Source: Stenotrophomonas maltophilia
GTDB taxonomy: Bacteria; Pseudomonadota; Gammaproteobacteria; Xanthomonadales; Xanthomonadaceae
Length of the DNA: 6,233 bases
Direction of reading: 5' to 3'
Assembly: GCA_002386405.1 (NCBI GenBank)
Contig: DGIP01000168.1
Location: 1 to 6,233 of the forward strand
Shown here: positions 1 through 6,044 of the stretch, one piece after another
Layout: each line of letters starts with the position of its first letter
How positions within the stretch are numbered: position 1 is the first letter of the stretch
The notes under the pieces: generated by a model
Databases searched by the model: none
What the model saw: the letters and a program-made list of their open reading frames with translations, nothing else
What the model was told of the DNA's origin: nothing
Translations under genes and position numbers: made by a program

Positions 1-1
1 C

Positions 2-721
2 GCTCAGGACCAGCAACTGGCCGCCCTGGCCGCCTTCGGCCTGGTCAGCGATGGCGCCGTCGTCCACCAGAGCCAGCGCGACGCCCTCTACCAGGCCGCG
101 CTGGACCGCCTGCTGGCCGAGGACAAGGCCTTTGCCTGCCACTGCAGCCGCACCGAACTGGCCGACCAGCAGGGTATTCATCATTACTGCGTGGCACGTA
201 CCGAACGCGCACGACCGGCCATCCGCCTGCGCGTGCCGCCGGGCAGCGTGGTTGCGTTCGACGACGGCCTGCGCGGCCGGGTCCGCCAGGACGTGCATGC
301 CGAGGTCGGCGATTTCGTGCTGCGCCGGGCGGACGGCTACTGGGCCTACCAGCTGGCCGTGGTGGTCGACGACGGCGACCAGGCCATCACCGACGTGGTG
401 CGCGGCGCGGACCTGCTCGATTCCACCCCGCGCCAGATCCTGCTGCAGCAGGCGCTGGGCCTGCCCACGCCGCGCTACCTGCACCTGCCGCTGCTGCTGG
501 AGCCGGACGGGCTCAAACTGTCCAAGTCCGCTGCCGCGCGCCCGGTCGATGCCGATCGTCCCCTGCCCGCCCTGCAGCAGGCCTGGGTGCAGCTTGGCCA
601 GGATCCCGCCGGGCTGCGGGGCTGCCGCAGCGTCGCCGAACTCCTCGAGCAGGCCGTTGCCGGCTTCGACCCGGCGCGATTGCCACCGGGTGACATCCGG
701 CTCGACGCCGACGCCCCCTGA
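2..721 (+). CDS. gluQ: Glutamyl-Q tRNA(Asp) synthetase, 5'-truncated by the window edge
   Basis: GluQRS (YadB) is a cytoplasmic paralogue of the glutamyl-tRNA synthetase catalytic core. It activates glutamate and attaches it to the queuosine base at position 34 of tRNA-Asp, without loading a 3' end. The visible 239 residues run in one frame to TGA. They show a Cys-x-Cys pair (fragment residues 46 and 48) and a Tyr-Cys (62-63), the zinc-site region. A TDVVRGADLLDSTPRQ block, followed by LGLPTPRYLHLPLLL, is typical of this subfamily. A KLSKS sequence (fragment residues 172-176) is the class I KMSKS loop. The fragment ends soon after the catalytic core, as expected for GluQRS, which lacks the anticodon-binding domain of GltX. 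About 55-60 N-terminal residues, including the HIGH-type motif, lie outside the window. The last zinc ligands are spaced slightly differently from what I recall for E. coli. phaB begins 67 bases downstream. Confidence 0.93.
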   Translation, partial: AQDQQLAALAAFGLVSDGAVVHQSQRDALYQAALDRLLAEDKAFACHCSRTELADQQGIHHYCVARTERARPAIRLRVPPGSVVAFDDGLRGRVRQDVHAEVGDFVLRRADGYWAYQLAVVVDDGDQAITDVVRGADLLDSTPRQILLQQALGLPTPRYLHLPLLLEPDGLKLSKSAAARPVDADRPLPALQQAWVQLGQDPAGLRGCRSVAELLEQAVAGFDPARLPPGDIRLDADAP

Positions 722-774
722 GCCACCCATTTTCCGCCGCGATGTTGCAGAATCGCTTTCCCCCCTGCTGGCCC

Positions 775-788
775 CGGAGTAGCTGCTC
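775..788 (+). promoter_or_regulatory. Ribosome-binding site of phaB
   Basis: A GGAG core at 775-778 precedes the phaB ATG by 10 bases. It supports ATG 789 as the start; the encoded protein then begins four residues before the Rossmann-fold beta strand, the usual short N-terminus of PhaB. I could not identify a convincing promoter in the 67-base gap between gluQ and phaB, so read-through from gluQ is possible. Confidence 0.5.
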
Positions 789-1529
789 ATGACATCTCGC
801 GTCGCACTGGTCACCGGTGGTACCGGCGGTATCGGTTCCGCCATCTGCCAACGTCTGGCCGACCAGGGCCATCGGGTTGCCACCAACTACCGTGACGAGG
901 CCAAGGCCCTGGCCTGGCGCGAGAAGATGCTGGCGCGCGGCTGCGACGTGGCGATCTTCCCCGGCGATGTCGCCGACCCGGGCACCGCCGAACAGATGGT
1001 GCACGCGGTGGAAGCGGCGCTGGGCCCGATCGAGATCCTGGTCAACAACGCCGGCATCACCCGCGACACCACCTTCCACCGCATGCGCGCCGACCAGTGG
1101 CACGACGTGATCAACACCAACCTCAATTCGGTGTTCAACGTCACCCGCCCGGTCATCGAAGGCATGCGCCGCCGCGGCTGGGGCCGGGTGATCCAGATCA
1201 GCTCGATCAACGGCCTGAAAGGCCAGTACGGCCAGGCCAACTACGCCGCCGCCAAGGCCGGCATGCACGGCTTCACCATCTCCCTGGCACGCGAGAATGC
1301 CGGCTTCGGCATCACCGTCAACACCATCTCGCCCGGCTACGTGGCCACCGACATGGTGATGGCCGTGCCCGACGAAGTACGCGCCAAGATCATCGCCGAC
1401 ATCCCCACCGGCCGCCTCGGCAAGCCCGAGGAAATCGCCTACGCGGTGGCCTTCCTGGTCGCCGAGGAAGCCGCCTGGATCACCGGCTCCAACCTCGACA
1501 TCAACGGCGGACACCACATGGGCTGGTAA
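789..1529 (+). CDS. phaB: Acetoacetyl-CoA reductase (short-chain dehydrogenase)
   Basis: This 246-residue cytoplasmic enzyme reduces acetoacetyl-CoA to (R)-3-hydroxybutyryl-CoA with NADPH, the second step of polyhydroxybutyrate synthesis. The classical short-chain dehydrogenase pattern is complete. The cofactor loop TGGTGGIG is at residues 9-16 and NNAG at 86-89. The catalytic tetrad is Asn111, Ser139, Tyr152 and Lys156, within SSINGLKGQYGQANYAAAK. SPGYVATDM at 181-189 is the substrate-side loop. The NGLKGQYGQ stretch and the C-terminal NGGHHMGW separate PhaB from the related fatty-acid enzyme FabG, and the length matches the family. The regulator gene phaR follows 136 bases downstream, which supports a PHB role. 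FabG-like activity on ACP substrates is the main alternative. No thiolase or PHA synthase gene is visible here. Confidence 0.93.
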   Translation: MTSRVALVTGGTGGIGSAICQRLADQGHRVATNYRDEAKALAWREKMLARGCDVAIFPGDVADPGTAEQMVHAVEAALGPIEILVNNAGITRDTTFHRMRADQWHDVINTNLNSVFNVTRPVIEGMRRRGWGRVIQISSINGLKGQYGQANYAAAKAGMHGFTISLARENAGFGITVNTISPGYVATDMVMAVPDEVRAKIIADIPTGRLGKPEEIAYAVAFLVAEEAAWITGSNLDINGGHHMGW

Positions 1530-1552
1530 CGGTTTCACCGTTGCCCCCAGAA

Positions 1553-1578
1553 AATGCTGCACGAATGCTGCGCAGCAT
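1553..1578 (+). promoter_or_regulatory. Candidate PhaR operator: TGC-rich palindrome with phased repeat
   Basis: A perfect 14-bp palindrome, ATGCTGCGCAGCAT, lies at 1565-1578. Its left arm is part of an 8-bp direct repeat AATGCTGC (1553-1560 and 1564-1571) whose copies are 11 bp apart, about one helical turn. More TGC-rich sequence follows, including GTTGCAAC (1607-1614) and TGCTGCGCTGCGC near 1618-1630. Known family members of PhaR bind TGC-rich DNA with CTGC/GCAG half-sites and repress their own gene, so autoregulation of phaR is a reasonable inference. No T-tract follows the palindrome, so it is not a simple terminator. Caution: similar palindromes occur by chance inside genes here, for example at 440-451. 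Confidence 0.5.
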
Positions 1579-1599
1579 GAAGAATCCAGCCAAATGACC

Positions 1600-1608
1600 A
1601 AAGGAGGT
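1600..1608 (+). promoter_or_regulatory. Orphan strong Shine-Dalgarno in the phaR leader
   Basis: AAAGGAGGT is nearly a full complement of the 16S rRNA 3' end and the best such match I noticed in the window. It is not placed for the phaR ATG at 1666 (57 bases away) nor ideally for the ATG at 1632 (23 bases). Two CTG codons at 1617 and 1620 are at suitable spacing and open into a short frame. The site overlaps the small palindrome GTTGCAAC, so a bound regulator or RNA structure could affect it. Confidence 0.4.
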
Positions 1609-1631
1609 TGCAACGCCTGCTGCGCTGCGCC

Positions 1632-1658
1632 ATGCTTCTCTTCTACGCCGACGAGTGA
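1632..1658 (+). other. Possible upstream open reading frame (leader peptide) before phaR
   Basis: ATG 1632 opens an eight-codon frame, MLLFYADE, ending in TGA at 1656-1658, seven bases before the phaR ATG. The same frame is open back to CTG codons at 1617 and 1620, which sit 9-12 bases after the GGAGG of the orphan Shine-Dalgarno. Ribosomes ending here could reinitiate on phaR, whose own ribosome-binding site is weak. This is inference from position only; the peptide resembles nothing I know. Confidence 0.22.
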
Positions 1659-1665
1659 TTGCTTC

Positions 1666-2196
1666 ATGGCTGCGAACCGCATCATCAAGAAGTATCCGAA
1701 CCGCCGTCTCTACGACACCGAGATTTCCAGTTACATCACCATCGAGGACGTGCGCCAGCTCATCCTGGACGGCGAGGACTTCGAAGTCCGCGACGCCAAG
1801 AGCGGCGACGACCTGACCCGTTCAGTGTTGCTGCAGATCATCGCCGACCAGGAGCAGGACGGTGAGCCCATGCTCTCCACCCAGCTGCTCAGCCAGCTGA
1901 TCCGGTTCTATGGCGATTCGCTGCAGGGCTTCATGGGCAACTACCTGGAACGCAGCATGCAGGTCTTCCTGGACCAGCAGCAGCAGTTCCGCCAGCAGAT
2001 GGGCAACCTGCTCGGCCAGACCCCGTGGGCGATGATGAACCAGCTCACCGAACGCAACCTGGAGCTGTGGCAGGACTTCCAGCGCAACATGGGCGGCGGC
2101 TTCGGCCCGCGTCCGCCGGGCACCCAGACCGGCACCGGTACGGGTACCGGCACCGGCAAGCCCGAAGCCCCCACGGCCGGCAAGACCCGCCGCTGA
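1666..2196 (+). CDS. phaR: Polyhydroxyalkanoate synthesis repressor PhaR
   Basis: PhaR is a cytoplasmic DNA-binding repressor of phasin and PHB genes that is released from DNA when it binds nascent PHB granules. The 176-residue protein opens with RIIKKYPNRRLYDTEISSYI (residues 5-24), the hallmark of the PHB/PHA accumulation regulator DNA-binding domain, which extends to about residue 65. A second amphipathic segment, STQLLSQLIRFYGDSLQGFM (71-90) and what follows, matches the PHB accumulation regulatory repeat. A Gln-rich helix (104-111) and a flexible tail of five Thr-Gly pairs (155-164) ending in basic residues close the protein. I chose ATG 1666 because family members begin only a few residues before the KKYPNRRLYDT block. 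The frame is open to an ATG at 1594, but that would add 24 Cys-rich residues with no counterpart in the family. The upstream ribosome site is weak (GAG at 1653-1655). Confidence 0.92.
   Translation: MAANRIIKKYPNRRLYDTEISSYITIEDVRQLILDGEDFEVRDAKSGDDLTRSVLLQIIADQEQDGEPMLSTQLLSQLIRFYGDSLQGFMGNYLERSMQVFLDQQQQFRQQMGNLLGQTPWAMMNQLTERNLELWQDFQRNMGGGFGPRPPGTQTGTGTGTGTGKPEAPTAGKTRR
2128..2157 (+). repeat. Five tandem 6-bp units coding Thr-Gly in phaR
   Basis: Five imperfect copies of ACCGGC (variants ACCGGT and ACGGGT) encode TGTGTGTGTG in the PhaR tail. Units are multiples of three bases, so copy-number change would lengthen or shorten the tail without a frameshift. The centre also forms a 7-bp inverted repeat, CCGGTAC and GTACCGG (2135-2150). 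Confidence 0.7.
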
Positions 2197-2203
2197 CCAC
2201 GCC

Positions 2204-2220
2204 GCCCGGCAGCGCCGGGC
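2204..2220. repeat. G+C-only hairpin after phaR
   Basis: GCCCGGC and GCCGGGC form a perfect 7-bp stem with a three-base loop, eight bases after the phaR stop codon. There is no T-tract directly after it on either strand, so it is not a canonical terminator by itself. It may protect the phaR 3' end or assist the terminator just downstream. Confidence 0.5.
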
Positions 2221-2226
2221 CGCATG

Positions 2227-2259
2227 AAAAAAGGCGCAGCCTCACGGCCGCGCCTTTTT
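2227..2259. terminator. Bidirectional rho-independent terminator
   Basis: A run of six A, then GGCGC, a 12-base loop, GCGCC and five T form a stem that reads as a hairpin plus U-tract on both strands. The loop can pair further (GCC with GGC). It lies between the phaR stop (2196) and the stop of the leftward TraB/GumN gene (2279), and so can end both converging transcripts. Confidence 0.88.
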
Positions 2260-2278
2260 CGTTTCCGGGTTCGGGAAA

Positions 2279-3223
2279 TCAGCGCTTGGGCTTGGCGCAA
2301 CCCGTGCAGATCCGCTCCACCTGGTAGCCCTTGGCGCGCAGCTTCTCGACCACGCCATCGTCGCCCAGCAGGTGCAGCGAGCCCACCACCACCAGCGTGC
2401 CACCCTGCCCGGCTTTGAGCTGCTGCTCAAGCTTCGGCACCCAGGCCGTGTTGCGGTCGGTATTGATGCGCTTGTAAAGCTGCGGGTACTCGCCGCGCAT
2501 TTCCGCAGCCATCGAGGTCCACAGCAGCTTGTCGTCGCCACGGCGCCAGGCGTCGTGCAGCTTGCGGCCCATGGCATCGGCCTGGTCGGCCTGGTCCAGC
2601 GCCTCGGCCACCATCTGCTGCTGTTCCTGCGCCGACATGCCCGACAGCACCGCCACCTGCGTGTCGATGTCTTCCAGGCCGCTGGTCGGCTTGCCCGCAT
2701 CGGCTGCACGCGTCATGAAATGGCGGTCCAGCCCCAGCGCCGGGTCCAGCCCCATCTTGGCGAACTGCGACAGGGTGATGGTCAGCCCGACAAACCACGG
2801 CTTCATGCCCTGCAGCTGCGCCAGCGGCAGGTTGTTGTCGCGCGCGTAGGCCTGCAGCTTGGTCCAGGTGGCATCGTCCAGGTCGCGCTTGAGTTCGCTG
2901 CCATCGGTGCGCATCGCCGCCTGCAGCATCTTGCGGGTCAGGTCCGGCGACTGCATGTCCTGCGGCGAAAGTTCGAACACCACGCGCTTGGATGCTGCGA
3001 AGGCCTGGTCCACGTCGGCTGCCAGCGGGTAATCATCGGCGCGCAGCAGGTGGAACGAGCCCAGCAGGTACACCCGGCTGTCGCCCGGGCCGGTCACCTT
3101 CCACAGCAGCGGGACCGGCGCGGTGGATCTGGCCGCCGGTGCGGCCGCCAGCGCGGTGGCGCTGCCCATCAGCAGGCCCGTGGCCAGCAGCAGCGGGGCC
3201 GCCAGTCGCTTCAGCATCGTCAT
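2279..3223 (-). CDS. Secreted TraB/GumN-family protein
   Basis: A 314-residue protein of the TraB/PrgY/GumN family. Relatives include the animal TIKI metalloproteases and GumN from the Xanthomonas gum cluster; the bacterial function is not established. A signal peptide is clear: basic MTMLKR, a hydrophobic stretch to about residue 25, and a likely ALA cleavage site near residues 24-26, so it should be periplasmic or secreted. Family landmarks are the first GxxH, GSFH (55-58), Glu84 in VVFELSP, GLDRHF (164-169), GLED (182-185), RNTAW (257-261) and the second GxxH, GSLHLLGDDG (281-290). The paired GxxH motifs and the glutamate are the proposed metal-site residues. A CTGC pair (306-309) sits just before the C-terminus. 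I chose ATG 3223 over an in-frame ATG at 3217 because GGGAGGGG lies seven bases upstream. The gene starts two bases after the DUF1684 stop, so it is probably translationally coupled. Confidence 0.88.
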   Translation of the reverse strand: MTMLKRLAAPLLLATGLLMGSATALAAAPAARSTAPVPLLWKVTGPGDSRVYLLGSFHLLRADDYPLAADVDQAFAASKRVVFELSPQDMQSPDLTRKMLQAAMRTDGSELKRDLDDATWTKLQAYARDNNLPLAQLQGMKPWFVGLTITLSQFAKMGLDPALGLDRHFMTRAADAGKPTSGLEDIDTQVAVLSGMSAQEQQQMVAEALDQADQADAMGRKLHDAWRRGDDKLLWTSMAAEMRGEYPQLYKRINTDRNTAWVPKLEQQLKAGQGGTLVVVGSLHLLGDDGVVEKLRAKGYQVERICTGCAKPKR

Positions 3224-3238
3224 TCTCAAACCCCTCCC
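3224..3238 (-). promoter_or_regulatory. Ribosome-binding site of the TraB/GumN gene inside the DUF1684 3' end
   Basis: On the minus strand GGGAGGGG (3238 to 3231) overlaps the final Gly-Gly-Val codons of the upstream gene. It is followed by TTTGAGA and ATG. Stop and start codons are two bases apart, the geometry of translational coupling. This site decides the start of the TraB/GumN gene. Confidence 0.7.
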
Positions 3239-4161
3239 TGGGGTGTGTGGTAGGCCTGTTCGCCGGCTTCGACCTTCAGGTCCAGGCGGTTTTCCGGCGG
3301 GGTCATCGGGCACGTGGCGAACGGGGTGAACGCGCACGGCGGGTTGTAGGCGTGGTTGAAATCGAGCACCACCTTGCCGCCCGCGTCGGGCGCCGGCAGG
3401 TCCAGGTAGCGGCCGGCCGGGTAACTGCCGTGGCCGCTGGTGCGGTCACCGAAGATCACGAACAGCTCGCGCCCCGGCTCACCCAATGCTTCCAGCCGCC
3501 AGGTCTTGCCGTCGCGCTCGAATTCCAGCGCACCCGAATTCGGCATCTCGGTGGTGAGGCCGGTGATATCCACGATCGGCAGGGTCTTGCCGGCCGGGTG
3601 CGGCACGAACCGTGCGGCGATGCGCCAGTCCGGACCACCCGGCCAATAGTTGATGCCGGTGAAGCCGGTGCGCGAATAGGCATCGGCGTGCTTGACCCGC
3701 AGCGCGTAGCGCTGGCCGCGGTGAATCAGGCTGAGCTGGCCCTTGCCGTCATCGAAGGCGATGTGGGTCGGTTCCGGATCGCGGTCGCTCTGGAAACGGA
3801 TCGGCCCGGTGATCGGCTTGCCATCCACGGTCACCGCGACGCCGCGCTCGGGAGTGAAGGTCAGGATGTCGCCGCGATGCGCCACCATGCCCAGCTTGGC
3901 CGGGCCCACGGCCAGGCGGATGCCGCTGCCGGGTCCGCTGCCGATGTAGTGCGCTTTATGTTCCAGCCAATGCAGGCCGACCAGGCTGGTCCAGCCATCA
4001 GGCGCCTGCAGTTCGGTGTAGCGCTGCTGCCGCCATTGCTGCTGTTCGGCGGCGAACGCCGGATCCACCGCCGCCGGTGCCGGCGCGGTTTCCTTGTCGC
4101 CACACCCTGCCAGGCCCAGCGCCAGCACTGCCGCGCCGAGTCCCCATCCCCAAGTACGCAT
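3226..4161 (-). CDS. DUF1684 lipoprotein of unknown function
   Basis: A 311-residue protein carrying a nearly complete DUF1684 domain, a family with no established reaction. The N-terminus MRTWGWGLGAAVLALGLAGC is a lipoprotein signal with lipobox LAGC, Cys20 being the lipidated residue; Gly21 and Asp22 follow. Export to the envelope is firm, but which membrane is inferred only loosely. Family blocks are DGWTSLVGLHWLE (55-67), the IGSGPGSGIRL turn (73-83), GDRTSGHGSYPAGRYL (238-253) and DFNHAYNPPCAFTPFATCP (267-285), followed by an ENRL and AGE close (290-301). Cys276 and Cys284 are in the signature block and could form a disulfide or bind metal. ATG 4161 is chosen because AGGGGAG lies just upstream and it gives an intact lipoprotein signal; the frame upstream of it runs into mutL. 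Position between mutL and the TraB/GumN gene suggests co-transcription with both. Confidence 0.9.
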   Translation of the reverse strand: MRTWGWGLGAAVLALGLAGCGDKETAPAPAAVDPAFAAEQQQWRQQRYTELQAPDGWTSLVGLHWLEHKAHYIGSGPGSGIRLAVGPAKLGMVAHRGDILTFTPERGVAVTVDGKPITGPIRFQSDRDPEPTHIAFDDGKGQLSLIHRGQRYALRVKHADAYSRTGFTGINYWPGGPDWRIAARFVPHPAGKTLPIVDITGLTTEMPNSGALEFERDGKTWRLEALGEPGRELFVIFGDRTSGHGSYPAGRYLDLPAPDAGGKVVLDFNHAYNPPCAFTPFATCPMTPPENRLDLKVEAGEQAYHTPQGGV

Positions 4162-4173
4162 CGTGCTCCCCTT
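4162..4173 (-). promoter_or_regulatory. Ribosome-binding site of the DUF1684 gene at the mutL stop
   Basis: On the minus strand the mutL TGA runs directly into AGGGGAG, then CACG and the ATG of the DUF1684 gene. The whole intergenic gap is 11 bases, leaving no room for a separate promoter; co-transcription with mutL is the simplest reading. Confidence 0.7.
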
Positions 4174-6032
4174 CAACGTCCGCGCAGGAACCAGCGGTCG
4201 ATTTCCGCCAGTGAAAAACGGGCCCAGGTGGGCCGGCCGTGGTTGCACTGGCCGGACCGCTCGGTGATTTCCATGTCGCGCAGCAGCGCGTTCATTTCCG
4301 GCAGGGTCAGCCGCCGGTTGGCACGCACCGCACCGTGGCAGGCCATGGTCGACAACAGCTCGTCGCGCGCACTGGCGATGCGCCGGCTCTGGCCGTGTTC
4401 GCGCAGGTCGGTAAGCACATCGCGCAGCAGCCCTTCCGGCTCGGCGTTGGCCAGCAGCGCGGGAATGCTGCGCACATGCAGCGAACCGGGACCGGACCGG
4501 GTGATCTCGAAGCCCAGCGCAGTCAGCGTCTCGGCTTCGCGCTCGGCGGTATCGGCATCGCGCTCGCCCACCGCCAGGGTGATCGGCACCAGCAGCGGCT
4601 GCGCATGCAGGCCGGTGGCATCGTGCGCGGTCTTCAGCCGCTCGTAGCCGATCCGCTCGTGGGCGGCATGCATGTCCACCACGATCAGGCCTTCGGCGTT
4701 CTCGGCCAGGATGTAGATGCCGTGCAGCTGCGCCACCGCATAGCCCAGCGGCGGCACGCCGCTGTCGGCCGCGGTGACCGGCAGGCCCTGCTCGCTGGGC
4801 ATCGGCGGCAAGGCGGCATCGCTGCCCGCCGGGCGTGCATACAGCGCCGCGTACGCCGACGGTGCATCGGCCACGCGCAGGCCCAGCGGCGACTGCTGCG
4901 GGCGCCAGCCGGCATTGCCCATGCCACCACCGCCACCACCGCCCGCCAATGTGTAGCCGGTGCCAGCGGCCGCGTTGGCGTAAGCCGGCGCAGCGGCTTC
5001 TGCAACACCTTCAATGCCCGCCCCCGTTGCGGTCATGCCCGCACGGGTTTCAGCCAACGCTTCCTTCAACGTGCGGTAGACGAAGTCATGGATCAGCCGC
5101 GAATCGCGGAAGCGCACTTCGTGCTTGGCCGGGTGCACGTTGACGTCCACCCGGGTCGGGTCCAGCTCCAGGAACAGCACGTACGCGGGCTGGCGGCCAT
5201 GGAACAGCACATCGCCGTAGGCCATCTTCACCGCATGCGCCACGCTGCGGTCGCGCACCGAACGGCCGTTGACGTACAGGTACTGCTGGTCGGTGCTGGC
5301 GCGCGAATAATGCGGCTGCGCGATCCAGCCATGCAGGCGCAGGCCGGCACCGCTGTGGTCCACGCGCATGGCCTGGGTAGCGAAGTCTTCGCCCAGCGTC
5401 TCGCCCAGCCGCGCATCGGAATACAGGTCGCCCGGCTTGTAGCGCCGCGACGGCTTGCCGTTGTGCGACACCCGCAGCTCCACGTCCGGCCGCGCAAGCG
5501 CCAGCGAGCGCAGCCATTCTTCGATATGGCCCAGCTCGGTCCGCTCGGCACGCAGGAACTTGCGGCGCGCCGGCACGTTGTAGAACAGCTCGCGCACTTC
5601 CACCGTGGTGCCCGGCGCATGCGCGCGCGGCGTGACTTCGCCCAGCTTGCCGCCCTCGATCTGCAGCGCCGAACCGTGTTCGTCGCTGCGCCGGCGCGAG
5701 GCCAGGGTAAAGCGGCTCACCGACGCGATCGACGGCAACGCTTCACCACGGAAGCCGAGCGTGGCCACCGCTTCCAGGTCATCCAGGCTGGCGATCTTGC
5801 TGGTGGCATGCCGCGACACCGCCAGCGGCAGCTCTTCCGGCGCGATGCCGCCCCCGTCATCACGGATGCGGATCAACCGCACCCCGCCCTCTTCAAGGTC
5901 GATATCCACGCGGGTGGCACCGGCATCGAGCGCGTTTTCCACCAGTTCCTTGACCACCGACGCCGGGCGTTCAACGACCTCGCCTGCAGCGATCTGATTG
6001 ATGAGGATTTCGGGAAGTTGGCGGATGCTCAT
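4173..6032 (-). CDS. mutL: DNA mismatch repair protein MutL, endonuclease type
   Basis: MutL links mismatch recognition by MutS to strand incision and excision. The 619-residue protein is full length. The GHKL ATPase domain (1 to about 330) shows [20 protein letters not shown] (12-31), Glu29, ENALDAGA (32-39), Asp58 in RDDGGG, GFRGEAL (93-99) and [11 protein letters not shown] (298-308). A low-complexity linker (about 330-425) contains seven consecutive glycines (364-370). The C-terminal domain carries [12 protein letters not shown] (453-464), matching the endonuclease motif DQHA(x)2E(x)4E except Met for Gln, plus ACHGAVRAN (564-572) and CNHGRPT (596-602). These mark a nicking MutL of bacteria without MutH; E. 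coli MutL lacks the motif. The start matches the family N-terminus (MSIRQLP), though no ribosome-binding site precedes it. A DUF1684 lipoprotein gene follows after 11 bases. Confidence 0.97.
   Translation of the reverse strand: MSIRQLPEILINQIAAGEVVERPASVVKELVENALDAGATRVDIDLEEGGVRLIRIRDDGGGIAPEELPLAVSRHATSKIASLDDLEAVATLGFRGEALPSIASVSRFTLASRRRSDEHGSALQIEGGKLGEVTPRAHAPGTTVEVRELFYNVPARRKFLRAERTELGHIEEWLRSLALARPDVELRVSHNGKPSRRYKPGDLYSDARLGETLGEDFATQAMRVDHSGAGLRLHGWIAQPHYSRASTDQQYLYVNGRSVRDRSVAHAVKMAYGDVLFHGRQPAYVLFLELDPTRVDVNVHPAKHEVRFRDSRLIHDFVYRTLKEALAETRAGMTATGAGIEGVAEAAAPAYANAAAGTGYTLAGGGGGGGMGNAGWRPQQSPLGLRVADAPSAYAALYARPAGSDAALPPMPSEQGLPVTAADSGVPPLGYAVAQLHGIYILAENAEGLIVVDMHAAHERIGYERLKTAHDATGLHAQPLLVPITLAVGERDADTAEREAETLTALGFEITRSGPGSLHVRSIPALLANAEPEGLLRDVLTDLREHGQSRRIASARDELLSTMACHGAVRANRRLTLPEMNALLRDMEITERSGQCNHGRPTWARFSLAEIDRWFLRGR
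4923..4943 (-). repeat. Glycine-run microrepeat in the mutL linker
   Basis: The plus strand carries two copies of the 9-bp unit CCACCACCG, coding on the other strand part of a run of seven glycines (MutL residues 364-370). It lies in the unstructured linker. Length changes by threes would stay in frame and are likely tolerated. Confidence 0.7.
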
Positions 6033-6038
6033 GCGGTG

Positions 6039-6044
6039 ATGATA
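6039..6044 (-). promoter_or_regulatory. Candidate -10 box of a leaderless mutL promoter
   Basis: TATCAT on the minus strand matches the TATAAT consensus at five of six positions and ends six bases before the mutL ATG. Transcription would normally begin about seven bases downstream, at or next to the A of the ATG, giving an mRNA with little or no leader. No Shine-Dalgarno is visible in the roughly 20 bases before the ATG, which agrees. I see no good -35 box at 16-18 bases; CTGAAA is 20 bases upstream. A TATCAT match alone could be chance. Confidence 0.4.

Noticed and set aside
440..451. CTGCTGCAGCAG palindrome as a second PhaR site
   Set aside because: It lies inside gluQ and encodes conserved LLQQ residues of the protein, so codon content explains it.
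51..782. A 243-codon plus-strand frame overlapping gluQ
   Set aside because: Its translation is Pro/Ser/Arg/Cys-rich and unrelated to anything; the overlapping frame is clearly GluQRS.
1565..1578. The ATGCTGCGCAGCAT palindrome as a phaB terminator
   Set aside because: There is no loop beyond the palindrome centre and no T-tract after it; a protein-binding site is more plausible.
1594..1665. A 24-residue N-terminal extension of PhaR from ATG 1594
   Set aside because: The extension is Cys-rich, unlike any PhaR I know, has only weak ribosome-site sequence before it, and would bury the strong AAAGGAGGT site inside the gene.
513..1688. A 391-codon open frame antisense to gluQ, phaB and the phaR leader
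   Set aside because: It is a shadow of phaB with Gly/His/Val/Asp-rich translation and runs across an intergenic region and the start of phaR.
3224..3337. A 38-residue N-terminal extension of the TraB/GumN protein into the DUF1684 gene
   Set aside because: It would put an Arg/Pro-rich segment before a clean signal peptide and ignore the well-placed GGGAGGGG site at 3231-3238.
2992..4647. A 551-codon open frame antisense to the TraB/GumN, DUF1684 and mutL 3' regions
   Set aside because: It crosses three well-supported genes and shows low-complexity Arg/Pro/Ser/Ala composition with no domain.
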